IMG/VR virus record: IMGVR_UViG_3300003543_000044
Location: 1-30,889 of that record
Origin: a virus
Reading direction: 5' to 3' (one strand)
Length of the DNA: 30,889 bases
Positions 13,476 to 20,449 of the stretch are shown here, one piece after another. Within the stretch, counting starts at the first letter, position 1. Each line of letters opens with the position of its first letter. The notes below the pieces were generated by a model. It was not told the DNA's origin. It did not search any database and worked only from the letters and a program-made list of their open reading frames with translations. A program made the translations under genes and the position numbers.

Positions 13476-13555
13476 CATCTATGCGAAGTGCATAGATGAT
13501 TCCATTAGATTCTATTATCCAATTATTCATTGGATATAAAAATCCAATGGGATAA
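13476..13555 (-). promoter_or_regulatory. 5' leader with alternative hairpins
   Basis: A perfect nine-base hairpin CATCTATGC/GCATAGATG (13476-13498) lies just upstream of the ribosome site of the 187-aa gene. Before it in the transcript, ATCCAAT (13517-13523), ATTGGAT (13529-13535) and ATCCAAT (13542-13548) allow two mutually exclusive hairpins, and TTATCC/GGATAA extends a third option. The layout resembles an attenuator or RNA switch; no known family is recognised. Confidence 0.4.
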
Positions 13556-14217
13556 GTTAGGCTTTACAGGCTATTGGTGGTTTGCATTAGTGCATTTACT
13601 AGCTAAGCTATCAGTGGATGCAATTAAGCACCATACTAGCCTAGCTTTCAATCATACTAGCGGTTTTATCGCTATGCATTGACCGACCCCGTATTGACTC
13701 ACAGGAAGGAGTTGTTATCCATAACTAAATAATCCATGCCCCGATAATACGCCTATCTCCCAAAGAGTCAAGCACTGTTTTACACTTTCATACAATTAAA
13801 TCATAATTCCTTTATATTTCAATAACTTATAGCTGAAAGTAATATTACACCCCTTTTTTAATAATGAACCGCGTATGCGCGTTAGCATAACATCCACCTT
13901 GTGCATATATCCCAAAAGAGATAGTACAAAATTAACCTAAACTTATAGCTTAACACATAAGCCGATTAACCTATATACCTATAAATGGATAGACGTACCA
14001 CCTGCCCTGTAATCCACCACTATATAATGATTTGCTTATGGTGTTGGAATAATAGCCATTCTAGGGCGTTTTAAGCGGTTTAAATGCATGGGGTGGTAGG
14101 GTAGGGAAGGGCGGGTGCTAATAAGGGCTAGAATGGGCTTAGAAATAGCCTAAACAGTATCATGCACTGCTACAGGGGGAGGCATAGAGGTGGGGGGTGG
14201 GGCGTAAAGGGAGTAGG
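13556..14217. other. non-coding stretch, structured and partly G-rich
   Basis: No convincing gene is seen over about 660 bases. The left part holds short inverted repeats (for example AGCG/CGCT near 13670 and GTTAT/ATAAC near 13715). The right part from about 14090 to 14215 is G-rich on the plus strand, with several runs of three to six G that could form a G-quadruplex. Confidence 0.35.
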
Positions 14218-14246
14218 CAATAAAAAGCCCCGCAAATAGCGGGGCT
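14218..14246 (-). terminator. rho-independent terminator
   Basis: On the minus strand an eight-pair GC-rich stem (AGCCCCGC/GCGGGGCT, loop of five) is followed directly by TTTTTATT. It lies just after the stop of the minus-strand gene at 14266 and ends the early transcript coming from the right. Confidence 0.88.
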
Positions 14247-14265
14247 GGGCTAAAGCACTTGAGGA

Positions 14266-14472
14266 TCAGAGTATTAATGCATTCCCAAAGTCATCGAACA
14301 CGGTCTCAAGGTCATTATAATCGCATCGCTCAAGTATAGTGTAGTCATTATATGGATGCTCCCTTTTTAATTTTTCGTATTCATTTAAGGCTTTCCATAA
14401 ATAACCACTGCCATAAGTATTTATTAATATGGAAGTGTTTACATCTTTATAATGCATTATATAGTATTGCAT
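14266..14472 (-). CDS. hypothetical protein, 68 aa
   Basis: Not recognised. The start at 14472 (MQYYIMHYKDVNTS) follows GGGGGTCAAA. The protein is rich in Tyr, Asn and Asp with a central helix (WKALNEYEKLKREH). It overlaps the end of the upstream gene by 16 bases and is the last gene before a clear terminator. Confidence 0.62.
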   Translation of the reverse strand: MQYYIMHYKDVNTSILINTYGSGYLWKALNEYEKLKREHPYNDYTILERCDYNDLETVFDDFGNALIL

Positions 14473-14960
14473 TTTGACCCCCATTTATTTAAACGCTGTT
14501 TGCTATTGGTTATTACTCTCTTTTGCCCTTTTGTCAATTCCATACCTTGTTCCTTTAATAACCGCTTATTCCCTGTATTTAATTTGCGGGCTATTGCTCT
14601 CTTATCTTTTGCCCTGTGTTCGCTCCTTGTTTTAGCTTGCTTAATATTTGGATCAAGATATGCTCCCAAACTGATAGGCGTACCATCCTGTTTATACCCA
14701 ACTGTGCGCCAATGCCCCTTAACTGTTTTAATCGGTGCTCCAGCATTTATAGCCCCGTCAAATATACCGTCGGTGTAGGGCTTATATTCTGTGTCGAATT
14801 TATGCGCCTGTAACGTTTCCGGCTTTATACCTTTAACGCCCCCTGTAAGCCTGTATATTGCTTTTAAAGCCTCGAGGCTTGTCATTCCAGTTTTAACAAA
14901 CGCCTCCAGCATATAACGCCTTTTGGCTCTTATCTCTTTACTTTTATTTGTAGCAGTCAT
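14457..14960 (-). CDS. hypothetical basic protein, 167 aa
   Basis: Not recognised. It is strongly basic, with Lys/Arg-rich helices at the N-terminus (KSKEIRAKRRYMLEAF) and C-terminus (RAIARKLNTGNKRLLKEQG; KGQKRVITNSKQR), and a Gly-rich middle (HWRTVGYKQDGTPISLGAYL). TGMTSLEALKAIYRL near residue 25 could be a helix-turn-helix-like helix pair. DNA or RNA binding is a fair guess. GAGGATAAGAGA precedes the ATG, inside the end of the small membrane peptide gene. Confidence 0.7.
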   Translation of the reverse strand: MTATNKSKEIRAKRRYMLEAFVKTGMTSLEALKAIYRLTGGVKGIKPETLQAHKFDTEYKPYTDGIFDGAINAGAPIKTVKGHWRTVGYKQDGTPISLGAYLDPNIKQAKTRSEHRAKDKRAIARKLNTGNKRLLKEQGMELTKGQKRVITNSKQRLNKWGSKCNTI

Positions 14961-14964
14961 TCTC

Positions 14965-15081
14965 TTATCCTCTTATAAGATTGATAATTGCATCGCCTAG
15001 CTTATCAGCAACATCTGGGAGTATTAATAATATAGCAATAAACAATATTGCCATTAAAGCCTCTTTAATTTCAGTGTTCAT
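14965..15081 (-). CDS. 38-aa single-pass membrane peptide
   Basis: A short gene with a clear ribosome site (GAGGATAAGAAA) before its ATG. The product begins MNTEIKEALM, has a hydrophobic stretch AILFIAILLIL and ends with an amphipathic DVADKLGDAIINLIRG. One transmembrane helix is likely. It is followed four bases later by the next gene, whose ribosome site overlaps its end. Function unknown; early phage membrane peptides often target host membrane processes. Confidence 0.6.
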   Translation of the reverse strand: MNTEIKEALMAILFIAILLILPDVADKLGDAIINLIRG

Positions 15082-15128
15082 TTTCTTATCCTCTTTTGTT
15101 TAATTTAATCATTATTAATTAAATTACA

Positions 15129-15157
15129 ATATCAGTCTGTTATTGGCAAACTGATAT
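15129..15157 (-). terminator. intergenic hairpin, possible weak terminator
   Basis: Inverted repeat ATATCAGT/ACTGATAT with a 13-base loop lies 11 bases after the stop of the minus-strand gene at 15168. The sequence after it is AT-rich but has no long T run. Confidence 0.35.
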
Positions 15158-15167
15158 GATTATTTAA

Positions 15168-15416
15168 TTAGTGCTGTTTAATCCAATCTATCACTGCCTG
15201 TTTACTGCCATATATATTAGCTGGCAAATTAGTGGATATGTAGGAAAATATAATATCCGCTTGCATGGCTGTTATTACATCGGCATTTATGCATCCCAAT
15301 AACGATGATATGTCGCCTATAAGCAATGATTGCAAAGGCGGGTGTAAGGGAAAAGCCCCCCGCTGTTTATACGCTTGTATGGCGTTTATATACATATTTA
15401 AATTATACGTGTGCAT
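15168..15416 (-). CDS. hypothetical protein, 82 aa
   Basis: Not recognised. The start at 15416 (MHTYNLNMYINAIQAYKQRG) lies one base after the stop of the upstream gene, so it is probably coupled; a longer reading would overlap that gene. The protein has mixed helices and an internal hydrophobic part (SLLIGDISSLLGCINADVI), not clearly a membrane segment. Confidence 0.55.
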   Translation of the reverse strand: MHTYNLNMYINAIQAYKQRGAFPLHPPLQSLLIGDISSLLGCINADVITAMQADIIFSYISTNLPANIYGSKQAVIDWIKQH

Positions 15417-15417
15417 T

Positions 15418-15978
15418 TTAATATGTGTCGTAGCTGGCTGAAAAATCGGGCGCGTCTTTTTGTTCCAAGTCATAAAAGTTATTATCACGCCTTTCGCTTA
15501 ATATATTGGCTTGCGTCAATATATCCGCTCCCATGCTATCAATGCTATCCGATAGCACCCCTAGCGCCTCCTTGTTGCCTTGTAATCCATCCGCCAGCGC
15601 AAGCAATGCCTTTGCCAGTGTGTCTAGCCTTTCCCCTTGCATGGCTACGCTATCAGCTAATAAGGATATTTCATCCATAATGTCGGTAGGGGTGTCGGGT
15701 TTATATATTGCGTCATTCCCTATATATTCATAATCACGTTTATTAAAATCGGCACGTGCTTTAATTGTATCGTTTATATAATTTCCGTAATTAATACAAG
15801 TTGGTTCATTTACATATTGGCTTACTTTCCACGTAACCCAATCATACGTACGCTTAACCAATACCACCATAATTAAATGCCTGTCTGTTTCCCACCTATA
15901 AGCATAATCAATTAGCGTACCCAGTTGTTCCACCTCATTAATAGCGCGGTTTAATTCGTTTTGTTTAAATGTATTCAT
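15418..15978 (-). CDS. hypothetical protein with C-terminal coiled coil, 186 aa
   Basis: Not recognised. Residues 1-90 look globular with many Tyr and Trp (YAYRWETDRHLIMVVLVKRTYDW is typical of an alpha/beta core). Residues about 95-165 have a heptad pattern (SLLADSVAMQGERLDTLAKA; LQGNKEALGVLSDSIDSMG), suggesting an oligomerising coiled coil. It begins after a weakly matched ribosome site. Confidence 0.65.
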   Translation of the reverse strand: MNTFKQNELNRAINEVEQLGTLIDYAYRWETDRHLIMVVLVKRTYDWVTWKVSQYVNEPTCINYGNYINDTIKARADFNKRDYEYIGNDAIYKPDTPTDIMDEISLLADSVAMQGERLDTLAKALLALADGLQGNKEALGVLSDSIDSMGADILTQANILSERRDNNFYDLEQKDAPDFSASYDTY

Positions 15979-16024
15979 TGTTTTATCCTGTTTATATTAT
16001 CAATTAATATTATTATCAATTGTC

Positions 16025-16052
16025 ATTGTGCTTTAAATTAATAAAGCACAAT
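16025..16052 (-). repeat. intergenic ten-base inverted repeat
   Basis: ATTGTGCTTT and AAAGCACAAT are perfect complements separated by eight bases, between two minus-strand genes. It would fold in mRNA; it may stabilise or end the transcript from 16269. No T run follows. Confidence 0.45.
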
Positions 16053-16068
16053 AGCTATTAATATCCTG

Positions 16069-16269
16069 TTAAATTGTTTTCAGATACCTATCCAATACTG
16101 TGATGTCATATTCTGACATATTAGTAAGACACACATCACCATATTGCTTACTATCATCGTCCCAATGGAAAACCCATGTACCATATGATTGCAATTCAAA
16201 CATAATATCTCGCGATACGCTCTTAATTTTAGTTGAATATGTTGTACTACTGTTATAGCTTACTTTCAT
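16069..16269 (-). CDS. hypothetical protein, 66 aa
   Basis: Not recognised. It begins MKVSYNSSTTYSTKIKSVSR and continues with strands around WVFHWDDDSKQYGDV. No Cys and no membrane segment except near the end. The ATG is 16 bases after the stop of the upstream gene. Its length and position match those of small early phage proteins with host-directed roles, but nothing specific is seen. Confidence 0.6.
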   Translation of the reverse strand: MKVSYNSSTTYSTKIKSVSRDIMFELQSYGTWVFHWDDDSKQYGDVCLTNMSEYDITVLDRYLKTI

Positions 16270-16285
16270 TTTAATACCCTGTTAT

Positions 16286-16516
16286 TTATAAAGGTGTGTT
16301 TATTGCTTGTATAGTCCATGTAATATCAGTGATGTAATCCCCCGCTATCGTGGTGTGTTCAGTATAGCCCAAGCCTTTAAATGCATCTGTGTTTATGTTT
16401 AAATTAAAGGCGTGTTTAATTGCATACTGAATACTCTCCAATCTATTTGTGAATTCAGCCCCATAAATAAGTTTATTATCATGGTGTACCCGTACAATAT
16501 ATTTGTAGTGTTTCAT
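16286..16516 (-). CDS. hypothetical protein, 76 aa
   Basis: Not recognised. It begins MKHYKYIVRVHHDNKLIYG with a likely beta-hairpin, then a helix (RLESIQYAIKHAFNLNI), and further strands. GAGAATAAAGAC before the ATG is identical to that of the upstream gene, which suggests local duplication of the leader or of the genes; both products begin with short Tyr/His-rich segments. Confidence 0.62.
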   Translation of the reverse strand: MKHYKYIVRVHHDNKLIYGAEFTNRLESIQYAIKHAFNLNINTDAFKGLGYTEHTTIAGDYITDITWTIQAINTPL

Positions 16517-16527
16517 GTCTTTATTCT

Positions 16528-16740
16528 CTATTTATTTGAGTAGATGGCTATAACATCGCTAATGGGCGTGGTGTCTTGCATCTTAATCACCCGCAGCCGT
16601 TTATATTCCCAGTTGTTTACATATGCCTTTTCTTCGATGCATTCAGCCCGTGAATAAGCACCGTATATAGCATCGTAACATTGTGCCGCTATATCGTATC
16701 CCATCAAGTAGTAATAAGGCTTGCTATGTGTGTGTGTCAT
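16528..16740 (-). CDS. hypothetical protein, 70 aa
   Basis: Not recognised. The start at 16740 (MTHTHSKPYYYLMGYDIAAQ) follows AGGAGAATAAAGAC; an alternative in-frame ATG at 16791 has a weaker site. The product has a helix around RAECIEEKAYVNNWEY and a C-terminal strand RLRVIKMQD. Its leader is the same as that of the next gene. Confidence 0.6.
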   Translation of the reverse strand: MTHTHSKPYYYLMGYDIAAQCYDAIYGAYSRAECIEEKAYVNNWEYKRLRVIKMQDTTPISDVIAIYSNK

Positions 16741-16975
16741 GTCTTTATTCTCCTGTTTAATTAATAATGCGGGTTTATTTAAATGTTTCATAATAGTAGC
16801 ACCCTATTGGGTGTCGGTGTCGTTTGGAGTGCTAAATTCTACACTATAAGGATGGTAGAAGGAGGATTTTTTTATCTTGTTGATTACAAAGCATATATTT
16901 CCTTGTGATTCCTCCTGTTTGCACCCTTTCAACGTCATTTCACCCACCCAGAAAAGAGGAAAAATATAGGTATAT
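16741..16975. other. intergenic region upstream of the 70-aa gene
   Basis: No convincing gene is seen. CACCC/GGGTG (16800-16813) and a longer-range AGGAGGA/TCCTCCT pair (near 16861 and 16910) could structure the minus-strand leader. No promoter could be assigned with confidence. Confidence 0.3.
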
Positions 16976-17098
16976 AAGCATTAGAATATATAGCATATAA
17001 AGAGAGAATAAATAGAGAGAGAAAAGAGAGTATAAAGAGAGAATAAAGAGTGTATGAACAGAGAGAGAAAAGAGAATAAACAGTGCTTAAACAATGTA
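16976..17098. repeat. polypurine tract with imperfect direct repeats
   Basis: About 120 bases are almost pure A and G on the plus strand, with AGAGAGAATAAA-type units repeated several times. A roughly 50-base block (GAGAGAATAAA ... GAGAGAGAAAAGAGA) appears twice. The minus strand is correspondingly pyrimidine-rich. Confidence 0.6.
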
Positions 17099-17193
17099 TA
17101 TATTGGGCTTAATATGATGGGGTGTGCTTGCATATTAATAGGCGATGATACGTTGATTATGTTGGACGTTAAACTAAAATCACATAAAGACAT
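16981..17193 (-). CDS. possible hydrophobic protein encoded across the polypurine tract
   Basis: Uncertain. An ATG at 17193 is preceded by AAGGATATAACG, the usual ribosome-site form here, and the frame stays open for 70 codons. The second half is made only of Phe, Leu, Ser, Ile and Tyr, as dictated by the pyrimidine-rich strand, so it may be chance. If real it would be the first gene of the minus-strand early region and membrane-associated. Confidence 0.3.
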   Translation of the reverse strand: MSLCDFSLTSNIINVSSPINMQAHPIILSPIYTLFKHCLFSFLSLFIHSLFSLYTLFSLSIYSLFICYIF

Positions 17194-17603
17194 CGTTATA
17201 TCCTTGTAAGCTATTGATTAAATTGATAAAAGTATGGATTGATATATGGGCTATAAAGGTAAACAGCTTGTATCATATGGGAGATAGCAGACGATATAAA
17301 TAAATAGCACCATGTTAGCAGACGTTAAAGCAATGCGCTTGGGGGGGGTGGGGGAAAACTGCCAGCCCTACGCGCGGGGGGAGCGTGCTGCACTAAATGC
17401 CACTATTTTGACATGATCTTTTTATACGCCACCCCGTATATTTTTATATTATACGCTATTGCGTATGGACGATTAACGTAAGAGGGATTATAGGTAAGCT
17501 GAACATAACATGAACAGGATTGAAGGGAAATAGGAAATAGAATGGGTTTTTAGTAATTATTTTGCACTTTTTTTCCTTAGTCTTTTCATACACTTACAGC
17601 CAT
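17194..17603. other. divergent intergenic region with G-rich tract
   Basis: No convincing gene is seen. TAGCAGACG occurs twice (17285 and 17316). A run of nine G followed by T and five G (about 17341-17355), then CGCGGGGGGAGCG (about 17373), interrupts otherwise AT-rich sequence. This strand-switch region about 1 kb before the terminase genes could hold a packaging site or genome end. Confidence 0.35.
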
Positions 17604-17635
17604 TTGTCACTTCACACATAAAAGTGTGGTATAAT
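17604..17635 (+). promoter_or_regulatory. promoter-like motif for the rightward structural genes
   Basis: TTGTCA (17604-17609), a 20-base spacer ending in extended -10 TGG, and TATAAT (17630-17635). The core AAGTGTGGTATAATTA is closely related to the motifs at 12655-12685 and 2430-2460. A CACAC/GTGTG inverted repeat sits in the spacer and could be an operator. It is the only plausible promoter found upstream of the terminase operon. Confidence 0.6.
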
Positions 17636-17948
17636 TAATATATAACCTTAATATAATAATACAAACACCCTAAGTGTTTGTGTATAACTAACATAATATA
17701 TTTCATAATACTATGTATTACTCATATATTAAGTTATACTTTATATGCTACTAGCTAAAGCTAGTGTTATTCTAAGCTCATTACATTCACTAAGAATAAA
17801 AGCTATAAAAGAAATACAACTTACAGCCTAAGGGCTTACAGTTGTACAGCTACGCACCTCCTCCTATGCCCGGAGGTTTGTGTGTTGTCTAGCCAAACAC
17901 TCTGCGAAAAGATGCACAGGTTTGGGTCAACCCCATTTGGAAGTTTGC
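17636..17948 (+). other. long AT-rich leader of the structural transcript
   Basis: No convincing gene is seen. It contains an eight-pair hairpin ACAAACAC/GTGTTTGT (17661-17681), AT-rich sequence, and near its end ACCTCC/GGAGGT which could mask a GGAGG before a GTG at 17880. A reading frame from that GTG runs into the secreted protein but its first 23 residues look unlike protein. Confidence 0.4.
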
Positions 17949-18296
17949 ATGAGAAGCATTGTTGTTGCATTATTATTTTTATTTACGTCTGTTGCACACG
18001 CAGGTGTGTCAACAAGAGAGTTTATACAAACAACAGCACACACTATTGTAATTGCTTACACAGGTTGTAACTCTGAGAACACATGGTTTATAGGTGGTGT
18101 TGTGGTAGATGAGTTGGCACTGGCTAATGGCTTTGAACTTAACAGTTGGCATTGGGTGACAGCATCTTCTACGGAAGATTTAATGTCAGTGTTGAGTGAT
18201 TGGTTTAGGGTGGGTGTTATAATTACACAGAAGGCTACAGTGGAACAAGGGTGGTGTGAAGAGCATAAAACAGAGGCGAAGGAGAACAGTATATGA
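17949..18296 (+). CDS. secreted hypothetical protein with signal peptide, 115 aa
   Basis: Function unknown. It starts MRSIVVALLFLFTSVAHAG: a basic N-terminus, hydrophobic core and an Ala-His-Ala cleavage site after residue 18, a typical Sec signal. The mature part (about 97 residues) has two Cys that could form a disulfide in the periplasm and the segment TWFIGGVVVDELALANGFEL. GGAAG five bases upstream supports this start. It is the first gene of the rightward operon, directly before the terminase genes, an odd place for a secreted protein; superinfection exclusion or a lysis-related role are possible. Confidence 0.65.
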   Translation: MRSIVVALLFLFTSVAHAGVSTREFIQTTAHTIVIAYTGCNSENTWFIGGVVVDELALANGFELNSWHWVTASSTEDLMSVLSDWFRVGVIITQKATVEQGWCEEHKTEAKENSI

Positions 18297-18358
18297 AACA
18301 TAAAGCTAAACGTAAGCCTATGAAAAAGAAAATGTCAGCAAAGAAGAGGTGTAAATAA
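18293..18358 (+). CDS. 21-aa lysine/arginine-rich micropeptide
   Basis: The ATG overlaps the TGA of the preceding gene (ATGA) and the TAA stop is one base before the terminase ATG. The peptide is about half Lys and Arg (MKHKAKRKPMKKKMSAK followed by KRCK). Such a composition suggests nucleic-acid binding, for example a DNA-condensing peptide or packaging accessory. No family is recognised and expression is inferred only from the tight gene spacing. Confidence 0.5.
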   Translation: MKHKAKRKPMKKKMSAKKRCK

Positions 18359-18359
18359 C

Positions 18360-18884
18360 ATGCCCTTTGAATCTAAATACACTATGGATGATAAGAGAGA
18401 GGTGTGTAATTGGATGACCATTAAAGGTGGTAATTCAATCTCTGTTATGAAACGTACAGGTGTACCGGCACAGACAATTCGTGGATGGACTAAGACGGAT
18501 TGGTGGGCTGAGATGCAGGCTGACATCCGAAAGAAACATGCAAGTAGGTTTGATGGTAAGATGACTTACGTCATGGATGCCATGATGAAAGCTCTTATGG
18601 ATAGAGTGGAGCATGGGGATGAGGTGTTGTGGGCTAAAACCGGAGAGATGATTAAGAAGGCTATGTCCGGTAGAGATTTGTCAACAGCACTTAATCAAGT
18701 TATTGAGAAGAGAGCATTGTTGAGAGGGGATGCTACATCACGTTCCTCTGCTATATCCACAGAAAAACAGATGGAGAACTTGCAGAAGAAGATGGAAGAT
18801 AGAGTGAAGGAGCACAAGGCTAAGCAACAACAAGCTATTGACGAAGCTGATAATGTAAAAGAGATTAGGAAGAAGCAAGCGTAA
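18360..18884 (+). CDS. terminase small subunit
   Basis: Likely recognises phage DNA and recruits the large terminase for packaging; 174 residues. The N-terminal third looks like a helix-turn-helix domain (DDKREVCNWMTIKGGNSISV; RTGVPAQTIRGWTKTDWW), the middle is an oligomerising helical region, and the C-terminus is a charged coiled coil (KQMENLQKKMEDRVKEHKAK). The position directly before the large terminase supports the call. It is more similar in layout than in sequence to known small terminases. Confidence 0.75.
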   Translation: MPFESKYTMDDKREVCNWMTIKGGNSISVMKRTGVPAQTIRGWTKTDWWAEMQADIRKKHASRFDGKMTYVMDAMMKALMDRVEHGDEVLWAKTGEMIKKAMSGRDLSTALNQVIEKRALLRGDATSRSSAISTEKQMENLQKKMEDRVKEHKAKQQQAIDEADNVKEIRKKQA

Positions 18885-18886
18885 CG

Positions 18887-18903
18887 ATGTGGATACACCA
18901 CAT
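18887..18903 (+). repeat. small hairpin between terminase genes
   Basis: ATGTGG and CCACAT pair around a five-base loop in the 45-base gap between the small and large terminase genes. There is no T run, so it is more likely an mRNA-processing or stability element than a terminator. Confidence 0.35.
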
Positions 18904-18929
18904 GACATACATTATAAGTGAGGCAATAG

Positions 18930-20435
18930 ATGCCAGAGAAGAAGAAGAGAGGGCCGGGACGACCAGTAGGTAGTTTTAGTAAGCAGGTGAAGAGGCTTAC
19001 AGGGGAAGCAACGAGAGGCTTCGTGGAGTTGTTCTTAAACTCTAAGTATGATGGAGCTACTCCCACCCCGGATGTACATGATGAGTGGTGGGATTTGTTC
19101 TGTTCCAACTACCCAAGGGTGGCGATAGCCGCACCAAGGGGACATGCAAAAACAACAGCCCTGACAGTAGGGTATGCACTAGCTAATATATGCTTGCGTT
19201 ATAAGAAGTATGTGGTGGTTGTTGCTAACACAGAGGAAGTTGCTAATGACTTCCTTAGTGAGATAAGAGATGCCCTTAGGGGTAATAAAGAATTACGTGA
19301 TATGTTTGGTATAAGAGGGTTGCCAACAGACGGTGCTACTAATTGTATCGTTGAATTCACAGACGGAAGTCGGGCGCGAATCAGAACAAAAGGAGCAGGG
19401 CAGAAGGTGAGAGGGATGCTATGGAATGGCACTCGCCCCGACTTAATTGTCGTGGATGACCTTGAGGATGATGAAGCGGTTGAGAGTGTAGAGAGGAGGA
19501 GAAAGCTACGTAATTGGCTAATGAAAGCCCTATTCCCTTCCATCTCACAGAGTAGAGGGGAAATTAGAGTTGTCGGCACTATATTGCACAACGACTCTGC
19601 CCTCAAGTCTTTGATTGAAAGTAAGGCATGGAAGACTAAGTTGTATAAGGCACATAAGTCCTTTGATGACTTCTCTGACTTGTTATGGCCTGATATGTGG
19701 ACTGAGCAAAAGCTTAGAGACAAGAGGCAAGAGTATATAGACATAGGTGATCCAGAGGGATACAGTCAGGAGTTTCTTAATGACCCCTCTGATCTGCAAA
19801 ACCCTTTCTTTAGAGATGAAGACTTCATCCCTATGACAGAGGATGATCATAGTAGGCCAAAGACATATTATGTTGGTTGTGACTTTGCTCTATCAGATGC
19901 TAGTTATTCTGACTTCACGGTGTTCACAGTAGGTGGGTATGACAGTGATGGGGTGTTACACATAGTTGATGAGAGAAGAGTGCGTACTAATGACACAGCA
20001 GTTGTTATAGATGAACTATTCTCCATCCTAGCTAGGTGGAATCCTGAGATGTATATATTTGAGGGTGGTGTTATTGCTAATGCAATAGAACCTAGCTTCA
20101 AGCTTGAGATGAGAAAGAAGAATAAGTGGGCAGGGATACACACTTACACTCCCATACAAGATAAAAGACTTAGAGCGGCAAGCATACAGCAACGAATGCG
20201 TAGTGGGGGAGTTAGGCATGATGCTGAGGCTGCATGGTTTGAAGACCATAAGCATGAGTTAAGGAAGTTTCCCCGAGGGAAGAAGAAAGATAGAGTGGAT
20301 GCTATAGCTTGGTTGGGCAGGGGCATTGATGAGTTCATGGAAGCAGGGACAGAAGAAGAAGAATACGAAGATGAGTGGATGAGAGAGTATGAAACTACCC
20401 TCCTTGATTCGTCCAGCAACATAACAGGATATTAA
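18930..20435 (+). CDS. terminase large subunit (packaging ATPase-nuclease)
   Basis: Motor that pumps DNA into the prohead and cuts it; 501 residues. The ATPase domain has a Walker A variant AAPRGHAKTT (about residues 69-78) and Walker B LIVVDDLEDDE. The nuclease domain has an RNase H-like YVGCDFALSDASYSD and a C-terminal KDRVDAIAWLGRG that carries a metal-binding Asp. The N-terminus is basic (EKKKRGPGRP). The ribosome site GAGGCAATAG is good. The C-terminus is acidic, a usual place for portal docking. Confidence 0.95.
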   Translation: MPEKKKRGPGRPVGSFSKQVKRLTGEATRGFVELFLNSKYDGATPTPDVHDEWWDLFCSNYPRVAIAAPRGHAKTTALTVGYALANICLRYKKYVVVVANTEEVANDFLSEIRDALRGNKELRDMFGIRGLPTDGATNCIVEFTDGSRARIRTKGAGQKVRGMLWNGTRPDLIVVDDLEDDEAVESVERRRKLRNWLMKALFPSISQSRGEIRVVGTILHNDSALKSLIESKAWKTKLYKAHKSFDDFSDLLWPDMWTEQKLRDKRQEYIDIGDPEGYSQEFLNDPSDLQNPFFRDEDFIPMTEDDHSRPKTYYVGCDFALSDASYSDFTVFTVGGYDSDGVLHIVDERRVRTNDTAVVIDELFSILARWNPEMYIFEGGVIANAIEPSFKLEMRKKNKWAGIHTYTPIQDKRLRAASIQQRMRSGGVRHDAEAAWFEDHKHELRKFPRGKKKDRVDAIAWLGRGIDEFMEAGTEEEEYEDEWMREYETTLLDSSSNITGY

Positions 20436-20449
20436 GAAGTTACGATTGA

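Noticed and set aside
17604-17635. T7-type phage RNA polymerase promoter
   Set aside because: The motif has a bacterial -10 and no 23-base T7-like core; no phage RNA polymerase gene is visible in the window.
17880-17948. GTG start extending the secreted protein by 23 residues
   Set aside because: It would bury the signal peptide behind an unlikely Cys-rich stretch; the ATG at 17949 has its own ribosome site.
18219-18234. Possible promoter (TGTTATAATTA) before terminase
   Set aside because: Lies inside the secreted protein gene and lacks the upstream TGTCAC of the other three motifs.
18887-18972. Short frame overlapping the large terminase start
   Set aside because: No good ribosome site and most of it is a shadow of the terminase N-terminus.
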